Source: G963674665 sp964609625
GTDB lineage: Bacteria > Desulfobacterota > Desulfovibrionia > Desulfovibrionales > Desulfovibrionaceae
NCBI GenBank assembly: GCA_964609625.1
Contig: CAZSRS010000008.1
Span: forward strand, 1-64,000
Direction of reading: 5' to 3'
Length of the DNA: 64,000 bases
The notes beneath the pieces were generated by a model. It was not told where the DNA came from. It saw nothing but the letters and a program-made list of their open reading frames with translations, and searched no databases. Positions 23,575 to 31,553 of the stretch are shown here, piece after piece. The translations under genes were made by a program, and so were the position numbers. The stretch's first letter is position 1. Each line of letters begins with the position of its first letter.

Positions 23575-23875
23575 CGACTTCGTGGAAATATGCGCCATAG
23601 TGCCGATGGAACGATTGCACGCCGTGGAACTCGCCATTCAGGAAGCGGCGGAACCCAGCGTGCCATGGCGCGAGGTCTTCCCTGACTTTGGCCCTGCCGA
23701 GGCACTGCGAGGCGCACGCGGGCTGCGGGGGCTGACACAGGCCCAACTGGCGGAGAAGATCGGCGCACACAAGGTGCACATCTCCGAGATGGAGCGCGGC
23801 AAGCGCACCATCGGCCTGGAGATGGCCAAGCGATTGGGCAAGGCCCTGGACTTCTCGTACAAAGTCTTCCTGTGA
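23543..23875 (+). CDS. XRE-family antitoxin
   Basis: 110 residues. The N-terminal part probably wraps the toxin. The C-terminal HTH is canonical (ALRGARGLRGLTQAQLAEKIGAHKVHISEMERGKRTIGLEMAKRLGKAL). GGAGGT lies inside the toxin gene just before ATG 23543, so translation is coupled to it. Expected to neutralise the toxin and repress the promoter through the ATAACC/GGTTAT repeat. Confidence 0.88.
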   Translation: MLELTKKPHTDDFVEICAIVPMERLHAVELAIQEAAEPSVPWREVFPDFGPAEALRGARGLRGLTQAQLAEKIGAHKVHISEMERGKRTIGLEMAKRLGKALDFSYKVFL

Positions 23876-23897
23876 GTCGAGCCAGGGAGGTATGACC

Positions 23898-24074
23898 ATG
23901 GGCGAGCGAGTTCTGGACTCGCACCCCGACATGATGCGCACAGCCCCCGAGTACCGTGCCGCCTACGAGGCCCTGGAGGCTGAATTTGATCTGGTGGACG
24001 TCATGATCGGACTACTGGGGCGCTGTGCCACGATCACATGCACCCGAATGCGCTTGAATTTCAAGACCATGTAG
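23898..24074 (+). pseudogene. Stub of a second XRE-type antitoxin
   Basis: 58 residues with GGGAGG 6-7 nt before ATG 23898. Residues 16-40 (APEYRAAYEALEAEFDLVDVMIG) match the N-terminal leader of many XRE antitoxins, but the HTH that should follow is missing and replaced by unrelated residues. Probably left over from a second toxin-antitoxin system. Confidence 0.5.
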
Positions 24075-24216
24075 ATCGACATTTGCCACGCCTGGGCAAG
24101 TTCCCGAAAAGACCGGCAGGGTGAACGGCGAACAGGCCGTACACCATGCTGTTCACCCCGTGCGAGAGGCTACGGGCGGCTACTTTTTTGCGGGAAAAGG
24201 GAGTGGAGGACTTCCC

Positions 24217-24257
24217 TTGACAGGGCATTGTCTCGCCTATAGTATGAACATGTTCAT
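24217..24257 (+). promoter_or_regulatory. Promoter with palindromic operator for the efflux operon
   Basis: TTGACA (24217-24222), 17-nt spacer, TAGTAT (24240-24245). The perfect palindrome ATGAACATGTTCAT (24244-24257) starts on the -10 box and covers the transcription start. This is a typical site for the TetR-family repressor encoded directly downstream. Confidence 0.75.
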
Positions 24258-24308
24258 TAACTGATCGTGTTCGGATTGCAAAACCCACCACTGCGGGGAA
24301 AAACCAGC

Positions 24309-24902
24309 ATGCGCCGGAAGATGATTCGTGAAGAGACCCGCCGCCTGATCCTGGAGGCAGCTTACTCCCTGTTCGAGGAAAAAGGCTACCGCGAGACCAC
24401 CATGAGGGAACTGGCCACCAGCGCAGGAGTGGGGTTGGGCACCATTTTCCAGCACTTCCCGGACAAGGCCGCGCTGCTCGAACAGGCCTTTGCCGGCGAC
24501 ATCGCGGTGGTGATGCAACAGGCCCTGGAGACCTTGCCGCCGGAGGACGTCGCCGCCCAACTACGGCACGTGGTGCGTGCCATGTTCCACTATTACGGTC
24601 ACCGCCCCCGTCTGTCGCGGGAGCTTGTTGGACAGGTATTCCTCACCCAGGGGCAGGCCGCGGAGCGACTGCGTGCCCAGATGGAGGACGGCATCCGGCT
24701 GACGGAGGGACTGTTCGAGTCTGCCAAGGCACGGGGGGAACTCAGGGAAGACGCGGACTGCTCCGCCGCGGCCCTGGCCTGCTGGTCCTATTACCTCACG
24801 TGCCTGAACATGGGGCTCTGGGCTGCGGAACCCGATCTGGACATCCAGGCGAGGTGGTTCGACCGCCTCTTGGAGCAACTGCTTCTCGGCCTCGGGAGAT
24901 GA
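24309..24902 (+). CDS. TetR-family repressor of the efflux operon
   Basis: 197 residues. The N-terminal HTH is RRLILEAAYSLFEEKGYRETTMRELATSAGVGLGTIFQHFPDKAALL; the C-terminal helical ligand domain is variable. First gene of an operon with a methyltransferase and an ABC exporter, so it likely senses the exporter's substrate. In gene order it resembles CecR-ybhGFSR of E. coli. I chose ATG 24309; a GTG at 24267 would overlap the operator region. Confidence 0.9.
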   Translation: MRRKMIREETRRLILEAAYSLFEEKGYRETTMRELATSAGVGLGTIFQHFPDKAALLEQAFAGDIAVVMQQALETLPPEDVAAQLRHVVRAMFHYYGHRPRLSRELVGQVFLTQGQAAERLRAQMEDGIRLTEGLFESAKARGELREDADCSAAALACWSYYLTCLNMGLWAAEPDLDIQARWFDRLLEQLLLGLGR

Positions 24903-24929
24903 TGCGAGGCGGACCACAAGGAGATGACC

Positions 24930-25961
24930 ATGGCCTTTCGTAGTGTGCGCACGGCGTTGAAAACCAGGCACAAGATGGCATTCTACCGGCTGTTTCAGGA
25001 CGCGAAAGCCTTTGTGCGGCTCCATTTCCTGGATGCCTGCGTCCGCTCCGGGCTGGCAAAGGCCCTGATCGTACCGGCCACACGGGAGGAACTGACTTCC
25101 AAGCTCGGCGTTCAACGGTTGGAACTGCTCGACGCCCTCCTCGACGTGGGGCAGGCCCTGGGGGAACTGGCCGTGTCGGACGGCCGCTACCGCGTCAGGG
25201 GGCGCGTCCTGCGCGCCATGCAGGCCGATGACGGAGACGGTCTGGCGGCTTTGGCCGAGGGCTTCGTCACCTACTACAATTCCGTGTACCGGCACCTGCC
25301 CGAACGCATGGCCGACGCGCCAAAAGGCGATTATCTCGACTGGATCGGCCCGGTGGTGGCCCGCTTTTCCACCATCGCCGAGCCTTATCTGGCTAGCCTG
25401 CTGCACGAGCAAGTGCGGGGGCAGGGTGCGTTGCATGTCCTGGATGTGGGCTGTGGCTCCGGGAACTCCCTGCGCGTCTGCGCCGAGGCTGAATCGCGGA
25501 TCACGGGCGTGGGACTCGAGAAGGACCCCCGGGTGGCAACCCAAGCCCGGAACAATCTCCAAGCCTGGGGACTGGATTCCCGCCTGCGCGTTGTGGAGGG
25601 GGATATCCTGGACCCCAACCTGAGCAGGGAGTTGGACAAAGGACAGGGCTTCGGGCTGATCATATTCGCCAATATCGCCTACTACTTTTCACCCCAGCGC
25701 CTGGACGTCGTGTATCGTCGCTTGGCCGAACTACTCGCGCCGAACGGATGCTTGGCCATGATCTGCAACTTCCAAGGCAAGGGGCGCGACGTATTCGCGG
25801 CCAACCTGAACGCGGCCACCTGCTCCATGCTGGGATGCTGGCCCATCCCTGACCTCGAGGACACTCTCTCCAGCCTGGAGCGGGCGGGACTGCCGCGTCG
25901 GCAAGTCCGGCGCCTGATGCCGGGCTCGACCATGTACGGCATCCTGGCCCGGCGAGGCTGA
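24930..25961 (+). CDS. SAM-dependent methyltransferase with N-terminal winged-helix region
   Basis: 343 residues. Residues 1-110 look like the dimerisation winged helix of O-methyltransferases. The class I SAM fold follows, with motif I VLDVGCGSGNSL, an acidic end of beta2 (GLEKDP), motif post-I VEGDILD and IIFANIAYYF. ATG 24930 has AAGGAG 6 nt upstream; ATG 24924 would sit directly on that site. It lies between the TetR gene and the exporter, which suggests it modifies the toxic compound or a metabolite linked to it. Confidence 0.8.
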   Translation: MAFRSVRTALKTRHKMAFYRLFQDAKAFVRLHFLDACVRSGLAKALIVPATREELTSKLGVQRLELLDALLDVGQALGELAVSDGRYRVRGRVLRAMQADDGDGLAALAEGFVTYYNSVYRHLPERMADAPKGDYLDWIGPVVARFSTIAEPYLASLLHEQVRGQGALHVLDVGCGSGNSLRVCAEAESRITGVGLEKDPRVATQARNNLQAWGLDSRLRVVEGDILDPNLSRELDKGQGFGLIIFANIAYYFSPQRLDVVYRRLAELLAPNGCLAMICNFQGKGRDVFAANLNAATCSMLGCWPIPDLEDTLSSLERAGLPRRQVRRLMPGSTMYGILARRG

Positions 25962-26255
25962 ACAGGGCGCAGCAGGTGTACCACTCCCGTAGCGAACGGG
26001 GTGACGTTCACGAACTGCACGCCCGCGTTGATACCGTGGTCACGCGTCCCCTGACGTTGTCCTGCCCTTTGCTCTGGAATACGGGAGCCACTTGTGGCAG
26101 AGGAACAGGCAGATCTGGTAATTACACGCCTGTGGATGCGGTGAATACACCCCGCCGCGCCCAGCGAAATCTTTCTGGACTTTCCTTGCGATTTGTTGAA
26201 CCAGCGAGGTTGATCACCCTTTGGGGCATGAACAATCCCACCACAAGGACATGTC

Positions 26256-27320
26256 ATGCGCACGGCACTCGTGCTCCTGCTCTTGCTCGGAGCGCTTGGA
26301 TACGGGGGTTACCGCTATTGGCGGCCGACCACGGACACGACCGAGACCGGCTTGCTGACCCTCTACGGCAACGTGGACATCCGGGAAGTGCAGCTGGCAT
26401 TCAAGGATGCGGAGCGCATCCGGGCCGTCTTCGTGGAGGAAGGCGACGCCGTGTTGCAGGGGCAGGTCCTCGCCGAGCTGGAGACCGATCGCCTGCGCAA
26501 GGGCATCGAGGCCACCAGTGCCTCGATGCGGGCCCAGGAGTTCGTGGTCCAACGGCTCCAGAATGGCTCCCGGCCCGAGGAAATCAGCGCCGCCCAGGCC
26601 AAGGTGGATCAGCTGCGCGCAGAATTGACCCTGGCCGAGCTGACCTTGCAACGCAAATACCGGCTGCTGCGCACGGGCGCCACGACCCAGCAGGAAGTGG
26701 ACGACACCCAAGCCTCGCGCGACGTGGCAAGGGAGCGCCTGCTGGCCGCCCGGGAAGAACTCAAGCTGCTGGAAGCCGGCCCGCGCTGGGAAGAGATACG
26801 CGAAGCCGAAGCCAAGCTGGCCATGCTCCAGGCGGAACTGGCCCAACTCGAGGTAGTCCTGGAAGACAGTGTGCTCCGGGCGCCCAGGGACGCCACCGTG
26901 CGCAACCGCAATCTCGAACCCGGAGACATGGCTTCGTCGCAACGCCCCGTGTTCTCCCTGGCGATACAGACCCCCAAGTGGATCCGGACCTACGTCTCGG
27001 AGACCGACCTTGGTCGCATCCGCCCCGGCACTCCGGGATATGCTTCCATCGACGCCATGCCAGACGTCAGGTTCCCTGGCAGCGTCGGTTTCATTTCGCC
27101 GGTGGCGGAATTCACCCCCCGCCCCGTGGAGACGCCGGAGCTGCGCACCTCGCTGGTCTATGAAGTGCGCTTCAATGTGGCCGATCCGGACGACTCCCTG
27201 CGTCTCGGCATGCCGGCGACCGTCGTGCTCGATCTGGGCGGTGGCGAGTCACGGGAAATAATCCTTCCCGAGGCCGTGCACCCCGAGAATCCAAGCCAGG
27301 GCAACGGCCGGGAACAGTGA
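26256..27320 (+). CDS. ybhG: YbhG-like periplasmic adaptor (HlyD family)
   Basis: 354-residue membrane-fusion protein with an N-terminal anchor (LVLLLLLGALGYGGYRYW). A split biotinyl-lipoyl domain surrounds a long coiled coil (residues about 75-215, ASMRAQEFVVQRLQNGSRPEEISAAQAKV...). The beta-barrel has the family motif VLRAPRDATVRNRNLEPGDM. It links the inner-membrane ABC exporter to an outer-membrane channel not encoded here. A 294-bp gap with no visible gene separates it from the methyltransferase. Six nt before ybhF. Confidence 0.88.
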   Translation: MRTALVLLLLLGALGYGGYRYWRPTTDTTETGLLTLYGNVDIREVQLAFKDAERIRAVFVEEGDAVLQGQVLAELETDRLRKGIEATSASMRAQEFVVQRLQNGSRPEEISAAQAKVDQLRAELTLAELTLQRKYRLLRTGATTQQEVDDTQASRDVARERLLAAREELKLLEAGPRWEEIREAEAKLAMLQAELAQLEVVLEDSVLRAPRDATVRNRNLEPGDMASSQRPVFSLAIQTPKWIRTYVSETDLGRIRPGTPGYASIDAMPDVRFPGSVGFISPVAEFTPRPVETPELRTSLVYEVRFNVADPDDSLRLGMPATVVLDLGGGESREIILPEAVHPENPSQGNGREQ

Positions 27321-27326
27321 ACAGCC

Positions 27327-29141
27327 ATGTCGCCGGGCACTGACGGCAGCGCGCCGCCCCCCCTCGTTGCATCCAGGGTCTCGAAAACCTTTCGCCACGG
27401 CCCGCGACAGGTCTCCGCCCTGGTGGACGTATCCTTCACCGTCACGCCGGGCTGCGTCAACGGCCTGCTCGGACCCGACGGAGCCGGCAAGACCACGCTT
27501 ATCCGCATCGCCGCAGGGCTGCTGCGGCCGGACAGCGGCGGCGTCTCCGTCCTGGGCATGGCCACGGACAACAACGCCAGGGCGGTCCAGGCCGCCATCG
27601 GCTACATGCCGCAACGCTTCGGCCTCTACGAAGACCTCAGCGTCCAGGAAAACCTAGACCTCTATGCCGATCTGCAGGGCGTGAGCAGGAAGGAACGGCT
27701 GGAGCGCTATCCCGAACTCATGCGGATGACCAATCTCGCGCCCTTCACCACAAGGCTCGCCGGCAGGCTTTCCGGAGGCATGAAGCAGAAGCTGGGCCTC
27801 GCCTGTTCACTGATCAAGATCCCACGCTTGCTGTTGCTGGACGAACCCACCGTGGGCGTGGACCCCCTTTCGCGCAGGGAACTCTGGTCCATCGTGGACG
27901 CTCTGGTGCGTATGCGCGGCCTCACCGTGCTCCTGAGCACGGCGTATCTTGACGAGGCCGAACGCTGCGACCGCGTTTTCATCCTCCAGGAGGGCGCCCT
28001 GCTGGGAGAAGGCCCTCCCCAGGAGTTCAAGGACACGGCCAGGGGCAGGACGTGGCTGCTGCGACCGGCCGGCGTGCCGCGCAGACTGCAGAGCCGGCTT
28101 TTCGGCCGCAAGGGCGTTGTGGACGCCACGTTGCAATCCGGCCTGGTTCGGTTTGTGACCAAGGACCAGATTGTACACGACACGGTTCTGCAAGGATTGG
28201 AGACTGGTCCGCCGGAAGCCGCGGCTCCGGTCTTTGAGGACGGTTTCATGCTGCTGCTGCGGAAACATGTGGAGGAAAAACGACTCATCGATGTCCCCAC
28301 TCCTGAAACCGCAGCAAACTCCCTTGCGGTTGCAGCGCGCCCCACCCTTGCCGACACAGGACCCGCCATCATGGTTCGGGACCTCGAACGCCGCTTCGGG
28401 GACTTCCACGCCGTGCAGGGACTGACGTTCACGGTGGACAGGGGCGAAATATTCGGCCTGCTCGGCGCCAACGGCGCGGGCAAGTCCACCACCTTCCGCA
28501 TGCTCTGCGGCCTGCTTCCCCCGACAGGAGGACGACTGCAAGTGGCCGGCGCCGACCTGCGGACAGCCGCGGCCAGGGCGCGTAAACACGTGGGCTACAT
28601 GGCTCAGAAATTCTCGCTTTATGGCCAGCTCTCCGTGCGCGAGAACCTGACCTTTTTCAGCAATGCCTACGGCCTGGCCGGCAAACGCAGGAAGGAGCGC
28701 CTGCGTTGGGCTCTGGAGGAGATGGAGCTGGCGGCCGACGCGGATGCCGCGGCCGGCAACCTCCCCTTTGGCATCAAACAACGGCTCGCCCTGGCCTGCG
28801 CGCTGCTGCACGAACCCGCGATCCTGTTCCTGGACGAGCCCACCTCCGGCGTGGACCCCCTCGGGCGCAGGCTCTTCTGGGAGCGCATCAATGCCCTTGC
28901 CGAAAAGGGCGTCACCGTCGTGGTCACGACGCACTTCATGGAAGAGGCCGAATACTGCGACCGGATGCTGATCATGGAATCCGGCAGGCTCCTGGCCATG
29001 GGGGCACCGGAAGACATCCGGAAACTGGGGCGTCGGGAAGGGCGGGATGTGCCGCCCACCATCGAGGAGGCCTTCATCCACCTGGTGGAACAACAGCGCA
29101 TGGCCGCCTCCCGGGAGAATGCCCCATGCCCGCGCTCCTGA
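27327..29141 (+). CDS. ybhF: YbhF-like double ABC ATPase
   Basis: 604 residues with two ABC domains in one chain. Domain 1: Walker A GPDGAGKTT, signature LSGGMKQK, Walker B LLLLDEPTVG. Domain 2 (from about residue 350): Walker A GANGAGKST, degenerate signature LPFGIKQR, Walker B ILFLDEPTSG. The degenerate second signature is also usual in E. coli YbhF. It energises the two permeases encoded next and overlaps the first by 16 nt. Confidence 0.92.
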   Translation: MSPGTDGSAPPPLVASRVSKTFRHGPRQVSALVDVSFTVTPGCVNGLLGPDGAGKTTLIRIAAGLLRPDSGGVSVLGMATDNNARAVQAAIGYMPQRFGLYEDLSVQENLDLYADLQGVSRKERLERYPELMRMTNLAPFTTRLAGRLSGGMKQKLGLACSLIKIPRLLLLDEPTVGVDPLSRRELWSIVDALVRMRGLTVLLSTAYLDEAERCDRVFILQEGALLGEGPPQEFKDTARGRTWLLRPAGVPRRLQSRLFGRKGVVDATLQSGLVRFVTKDQIVHDTVLQGLETGPPEAAAPVFEDGFMLLLRKHVEEKRLIDVPTPETAANSLAVAARPTLADTGPAIMVRDLERRFGDFHAVQGLTFTVDRGEIFGLLGANGAGKSTTFRMLCGLLPPTGGRLQVAGADLRTAAARARKHVGYMAQKFSLYGQLSVRENLTFFSNAYGLAGKRRKERLRWALEEMELAADADAAAGNLPFGIKQRLALACALLHEPAILFLDEPTSGVDPLGRRLFWERINALAEKGVTVVVTTHFMEEAEYCDRMLIMESGRLLAMGAPEDIRKLGRREGRDVPPTIEEAFIHLVEQQRMAASRENAPCPRS

Positions 29142-30262
29142 ACCCCATGCGCCTGCGGGGGCTGCTGGTCAAGGAAAGCCTGCAGATCGTGCGTGACCCT
29201 TCCAGCATCGCCCTTGCCTTTGTCATGCCCATCATCATGCTGCTGCTGTTCGGATACGGCATCAGCCTGGACCCCAGGCAACTGCCTGTCGCCGTTGTCA
29301 TGGAAAAACCAGACCCCCAGGCCACGCAATTCCTGGCGCGCTTCCTGATCTCGGACTATTTCAAACCCCTGCCCACCACTTCCTGGCGCGAGGCGGAGTC
29401 GCTTCTGCGTCAGGGGCGCGTGGACGCCGTGATCCGCCTGCGGGAGGATTTTTCGCGCAGGCTGCAGACCGGCTCCCAGGCCCCGGTCCAGGTGATCGTC
29501 AGCGGTGTGGACGCCAACCGCGCCAATCAGGTGCTGGGGTATGTCACCGGCGCCTGGCAGCGCTGGCTGATAGATGTTCAGGGCTCGCGGGGTGACGCTT
29601 CCACCGAACGGGTGGGACTGGTCCGTGTGAATCAACGCATCTGGTTCAACAGTGAGGTTCGAAGCCAGAACTTTCTTGTTCCCGGCCTCATGGCCCTGAT
29701 CATGACCCTCATCGGCACGCTGCTCACCGCCCTGGTCATGGCCCGCGAGTGGGAGCGCGGCACCATGGAGGCACTCCTGGTGACCCCGGTGAGCCGCATG
29801 GAGATCGTGCTGGGCAAGATGATTCCCTATTTCGTACTGGGCATGGGGGGGCTTGGCCTTTGCTTTGCCATGGCCGTGCTGCTGTTCCAGGTGCCCTTCC
29901 GCGGCTCACTGCCTATTTTGTTGTTGCTCGGGGGCTTGTTCATGGCCGCCGCGTTGGGCATGGGGCTGTTCATCAGCTCCACGGTGCGCAACCAGTTTGT
30001 GGCCGGCCAAGCAGCGCTCATCGCCGCGTTCCTGCCCTCGTTCTTTCTCTCCGGCTTCCTGTTCGAACTGGCCAGCGCTCCCTGGGTGATACGGCTGATC
30101 TCCCACGTCGTGCCCGCGCGCTACTTCGTCTCTATCGTGCAGACGCTGTTTCTGGCCGGAGACGTGCGCTCGGTACTGCTATCCAACGGCCTGGCCCTGG
30201 GTGCCCTGGCCGGCGTGTTCATGCTGCTGGCCTTCACGAAGACCCGCAAGAGCCTGGAGTGA
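29126..30262 (+). CDS. ybhS: YbhS-like ABC-2 permease
   Basis: 378 residues: one N-terminal membrane helix (ALAFVMPIIMLLLFGYG), a large extracytoplasmic domain (about 45-175), then five helices with the ABC-2 motif EWERGTMEALLVTPVSRMEI. ATG 29126 lies within the end of ybhF, so expression is coupled. Probably forms a heterodimer with the next gene product. Confidence 0.92.
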   Translation: MPALLNPMRLRGLLVKESLQIVRDPSSIALAFVMPIIMLLLFGYGISLDPRQLPVAVVMEKPDPQATQFLARFLISDYFKPLPTTSWREAESLLRQGRVDAVIRLREDFSRRLQTGSQAPVQVIVSGVDANRANQVLGYVTGAWQRWLIDVQGSRGDASTERVGLVRVNQRIWFNSEVRSQNFLVPGLMALIMTLIGTLLTALVMAREWERGTMEALLVTPVSRMEIVLGKMIPYFVLGMGGLGLCFAMAVLLFQVPFRGSLPILLLLGGLFMAAALGMGLFISSTVRNQFVAGQAALIAAFLPSFFLSGFLFELASAPWVIRLISHVVPARYFVSIVQTLFLAGDVRSVLLSNGLALGALAGVFMLLAFTKTRKSLE

Positions 30263-30266
30263 GGCC

Positions 30267-31388
30267 ATGCCCGTGATCGAATCGTTGCAGCGCGTCGCGG
30301 CCCTGATGGTCAAGGAATTCCTGGCCCTGCTCAAGGACCCCAAGAGCCGCATCGTGGTCATCGTGCCCCCGATCCTGCAAACCATCATCTTCGGCTACAC
30401 CGCGACCTTCGACCTGACCCAGGTGCCTTACGCCTTCGAGGACCGCGCCCGCTCCGAGGCCTCGCGCCAACTGCTGGCCGGGCTTGCCGCGTCCACCCGC
30501 TTCCAGCTGTACAAGGAGATCACCAGCGAGGCCGAGATCCGGGAACTCATCGATAACGGCCAAGTGCGACTCGTCCTGCGCATCGGCCAGGAATTCCAGC
30601 GCGACCTGGACGCGGGGCGCGAGACGACCGTCCAAGCCCTCCTGGACGGCCGCAATTCCAACACCGCGGGCATCGTCGGCAACTATCTTTCCAGTGTTGT
30701 CGAGAAGTTCAACAACAGACGTATCCGGGATGCGGGGCAGGAACCAGCCTCGGTGCTGGTGCAACGCGCCTGGTTCAACGAGAACCTGCTCAGCCGCTGG
30801 TACTTCATCCCAGGGATTGTCGGCGTCATCGCCCTGCTGGTGACGTTGCTGGTCACGGCCCTTTCCGTGGCGCGGGAGCGCGAGCACGGCACCTTCGACC
30901 AACTGCTGGTCACGCCCATGCTCCCCCTTGAAATCCTCCTGGGCAAGGCACTTCCCGGCCTGCTCATCGGCATGTTGGAGGCCAGCCTGATCATTCTGGT
31001 GGCGGTGTTCTGGTTCCAGGTGCCCCTGCGGGGAGACCTGGGACTTCTGTATCTCGGCCTGGCCTTCTTCGTCTTCGCCGCGGTGGGCGTGGGCCTGATG
31101 ATCTCCTCGTGCAGCGCGACCATGCAACAGGCGCTGCTTGGTTCCTTCCTGTTCATGATGCCCGCGGTGCTGCTCTCCGGCTTTTCCACGCCCATTGCCA
31201 ACATGACCCCCACGGTGCGGTGGATCACCTGGCTCAATCCGCTACGCTACGTCATAACGCTGCTGCGCGGGGTATTCATAGAAGACGCGCCCTCCTCGCT
31301 GCTCCTGATGCAGGTCTGGCCCCTGGCGCTCATCGGACTCTGCAGCCTGACCCTGGCCGGCTGGCTCTTCAGACACAGGATATACTGA
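30267..31388 (+). CDS. ybhR: YbhR-like ABC-2 permease
   Basis: 373 residues with the same layout as ybhS: first helix VVIVPPILQTIIFGYTATF, external domain, then EREHGTFDQLLVTPMLPLEI and five helices ending WLNPLRYVITLLRGVF. Four nt after ybhS. Last gene of the efflux operon; 165 bp without a gene follow. Confidence 0.92.
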   Translation: MPVIESLQRVAALMVKEFLALLKDPKSRIVVIVPPILQTIIFGYTATFDLTQVPYAFEDRARSEASRQLLAGLAASTRFQLYKEITSEAEIRELIDNGQVRLVLRIGQEFQRDLDAGRETTVQALLDGRNSNTAGIVGNYLSSVVEKFNNRRIRDAGQEPASVLVQRAWFNENLLSRWYFIPGIVGVIALLVTLLVTALSVAREREHGTFDQLLVTPMLPLEILLGKALPGLLIGMLEASLIILVAVFWFQVPLRGDLGLLYLGLAFFVFAAVGVGLMISSCSATMQQALLGSFLFMMPAVLLSGFSTPIANMTPTVRWITWLNPLRYVITLLRGVFIEDAPSSLLLMQVWPLALIGLCSLTLAGWLFRHRIY

Positions 31389-31553
31389 GCACCTTGAAAC
31401 AATGCCAGCGTTTGCAATGCTGTCGCCCAGGCACGGGAGTCAGCACGACCCTCGCCAATCCATTGTGCGCAACTCACGGGAATCATGATTTATCCTTGAC
31501 CTTTGCAAACCCGCCACATTGACGCTCTTCCCTTCCATACGATATTGAACTCC

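Larger units (their letters stand above)
22022..24074 (+). mobile_element. Degenerate integrated-element remnant next to tRNA-Ser
   Basis: The segment from the tRNA to about 24.07 kb holds two tiny ORFs, a truncated P4-type integrase, a 107-residue orphan, a toxin-antitoxin pair and an antitoxin stub. No second copy of the tRNA 3' end is visible at the far side, so the element seems reduced by deletions. Boundaries are approximate. Confidence 0.55.
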
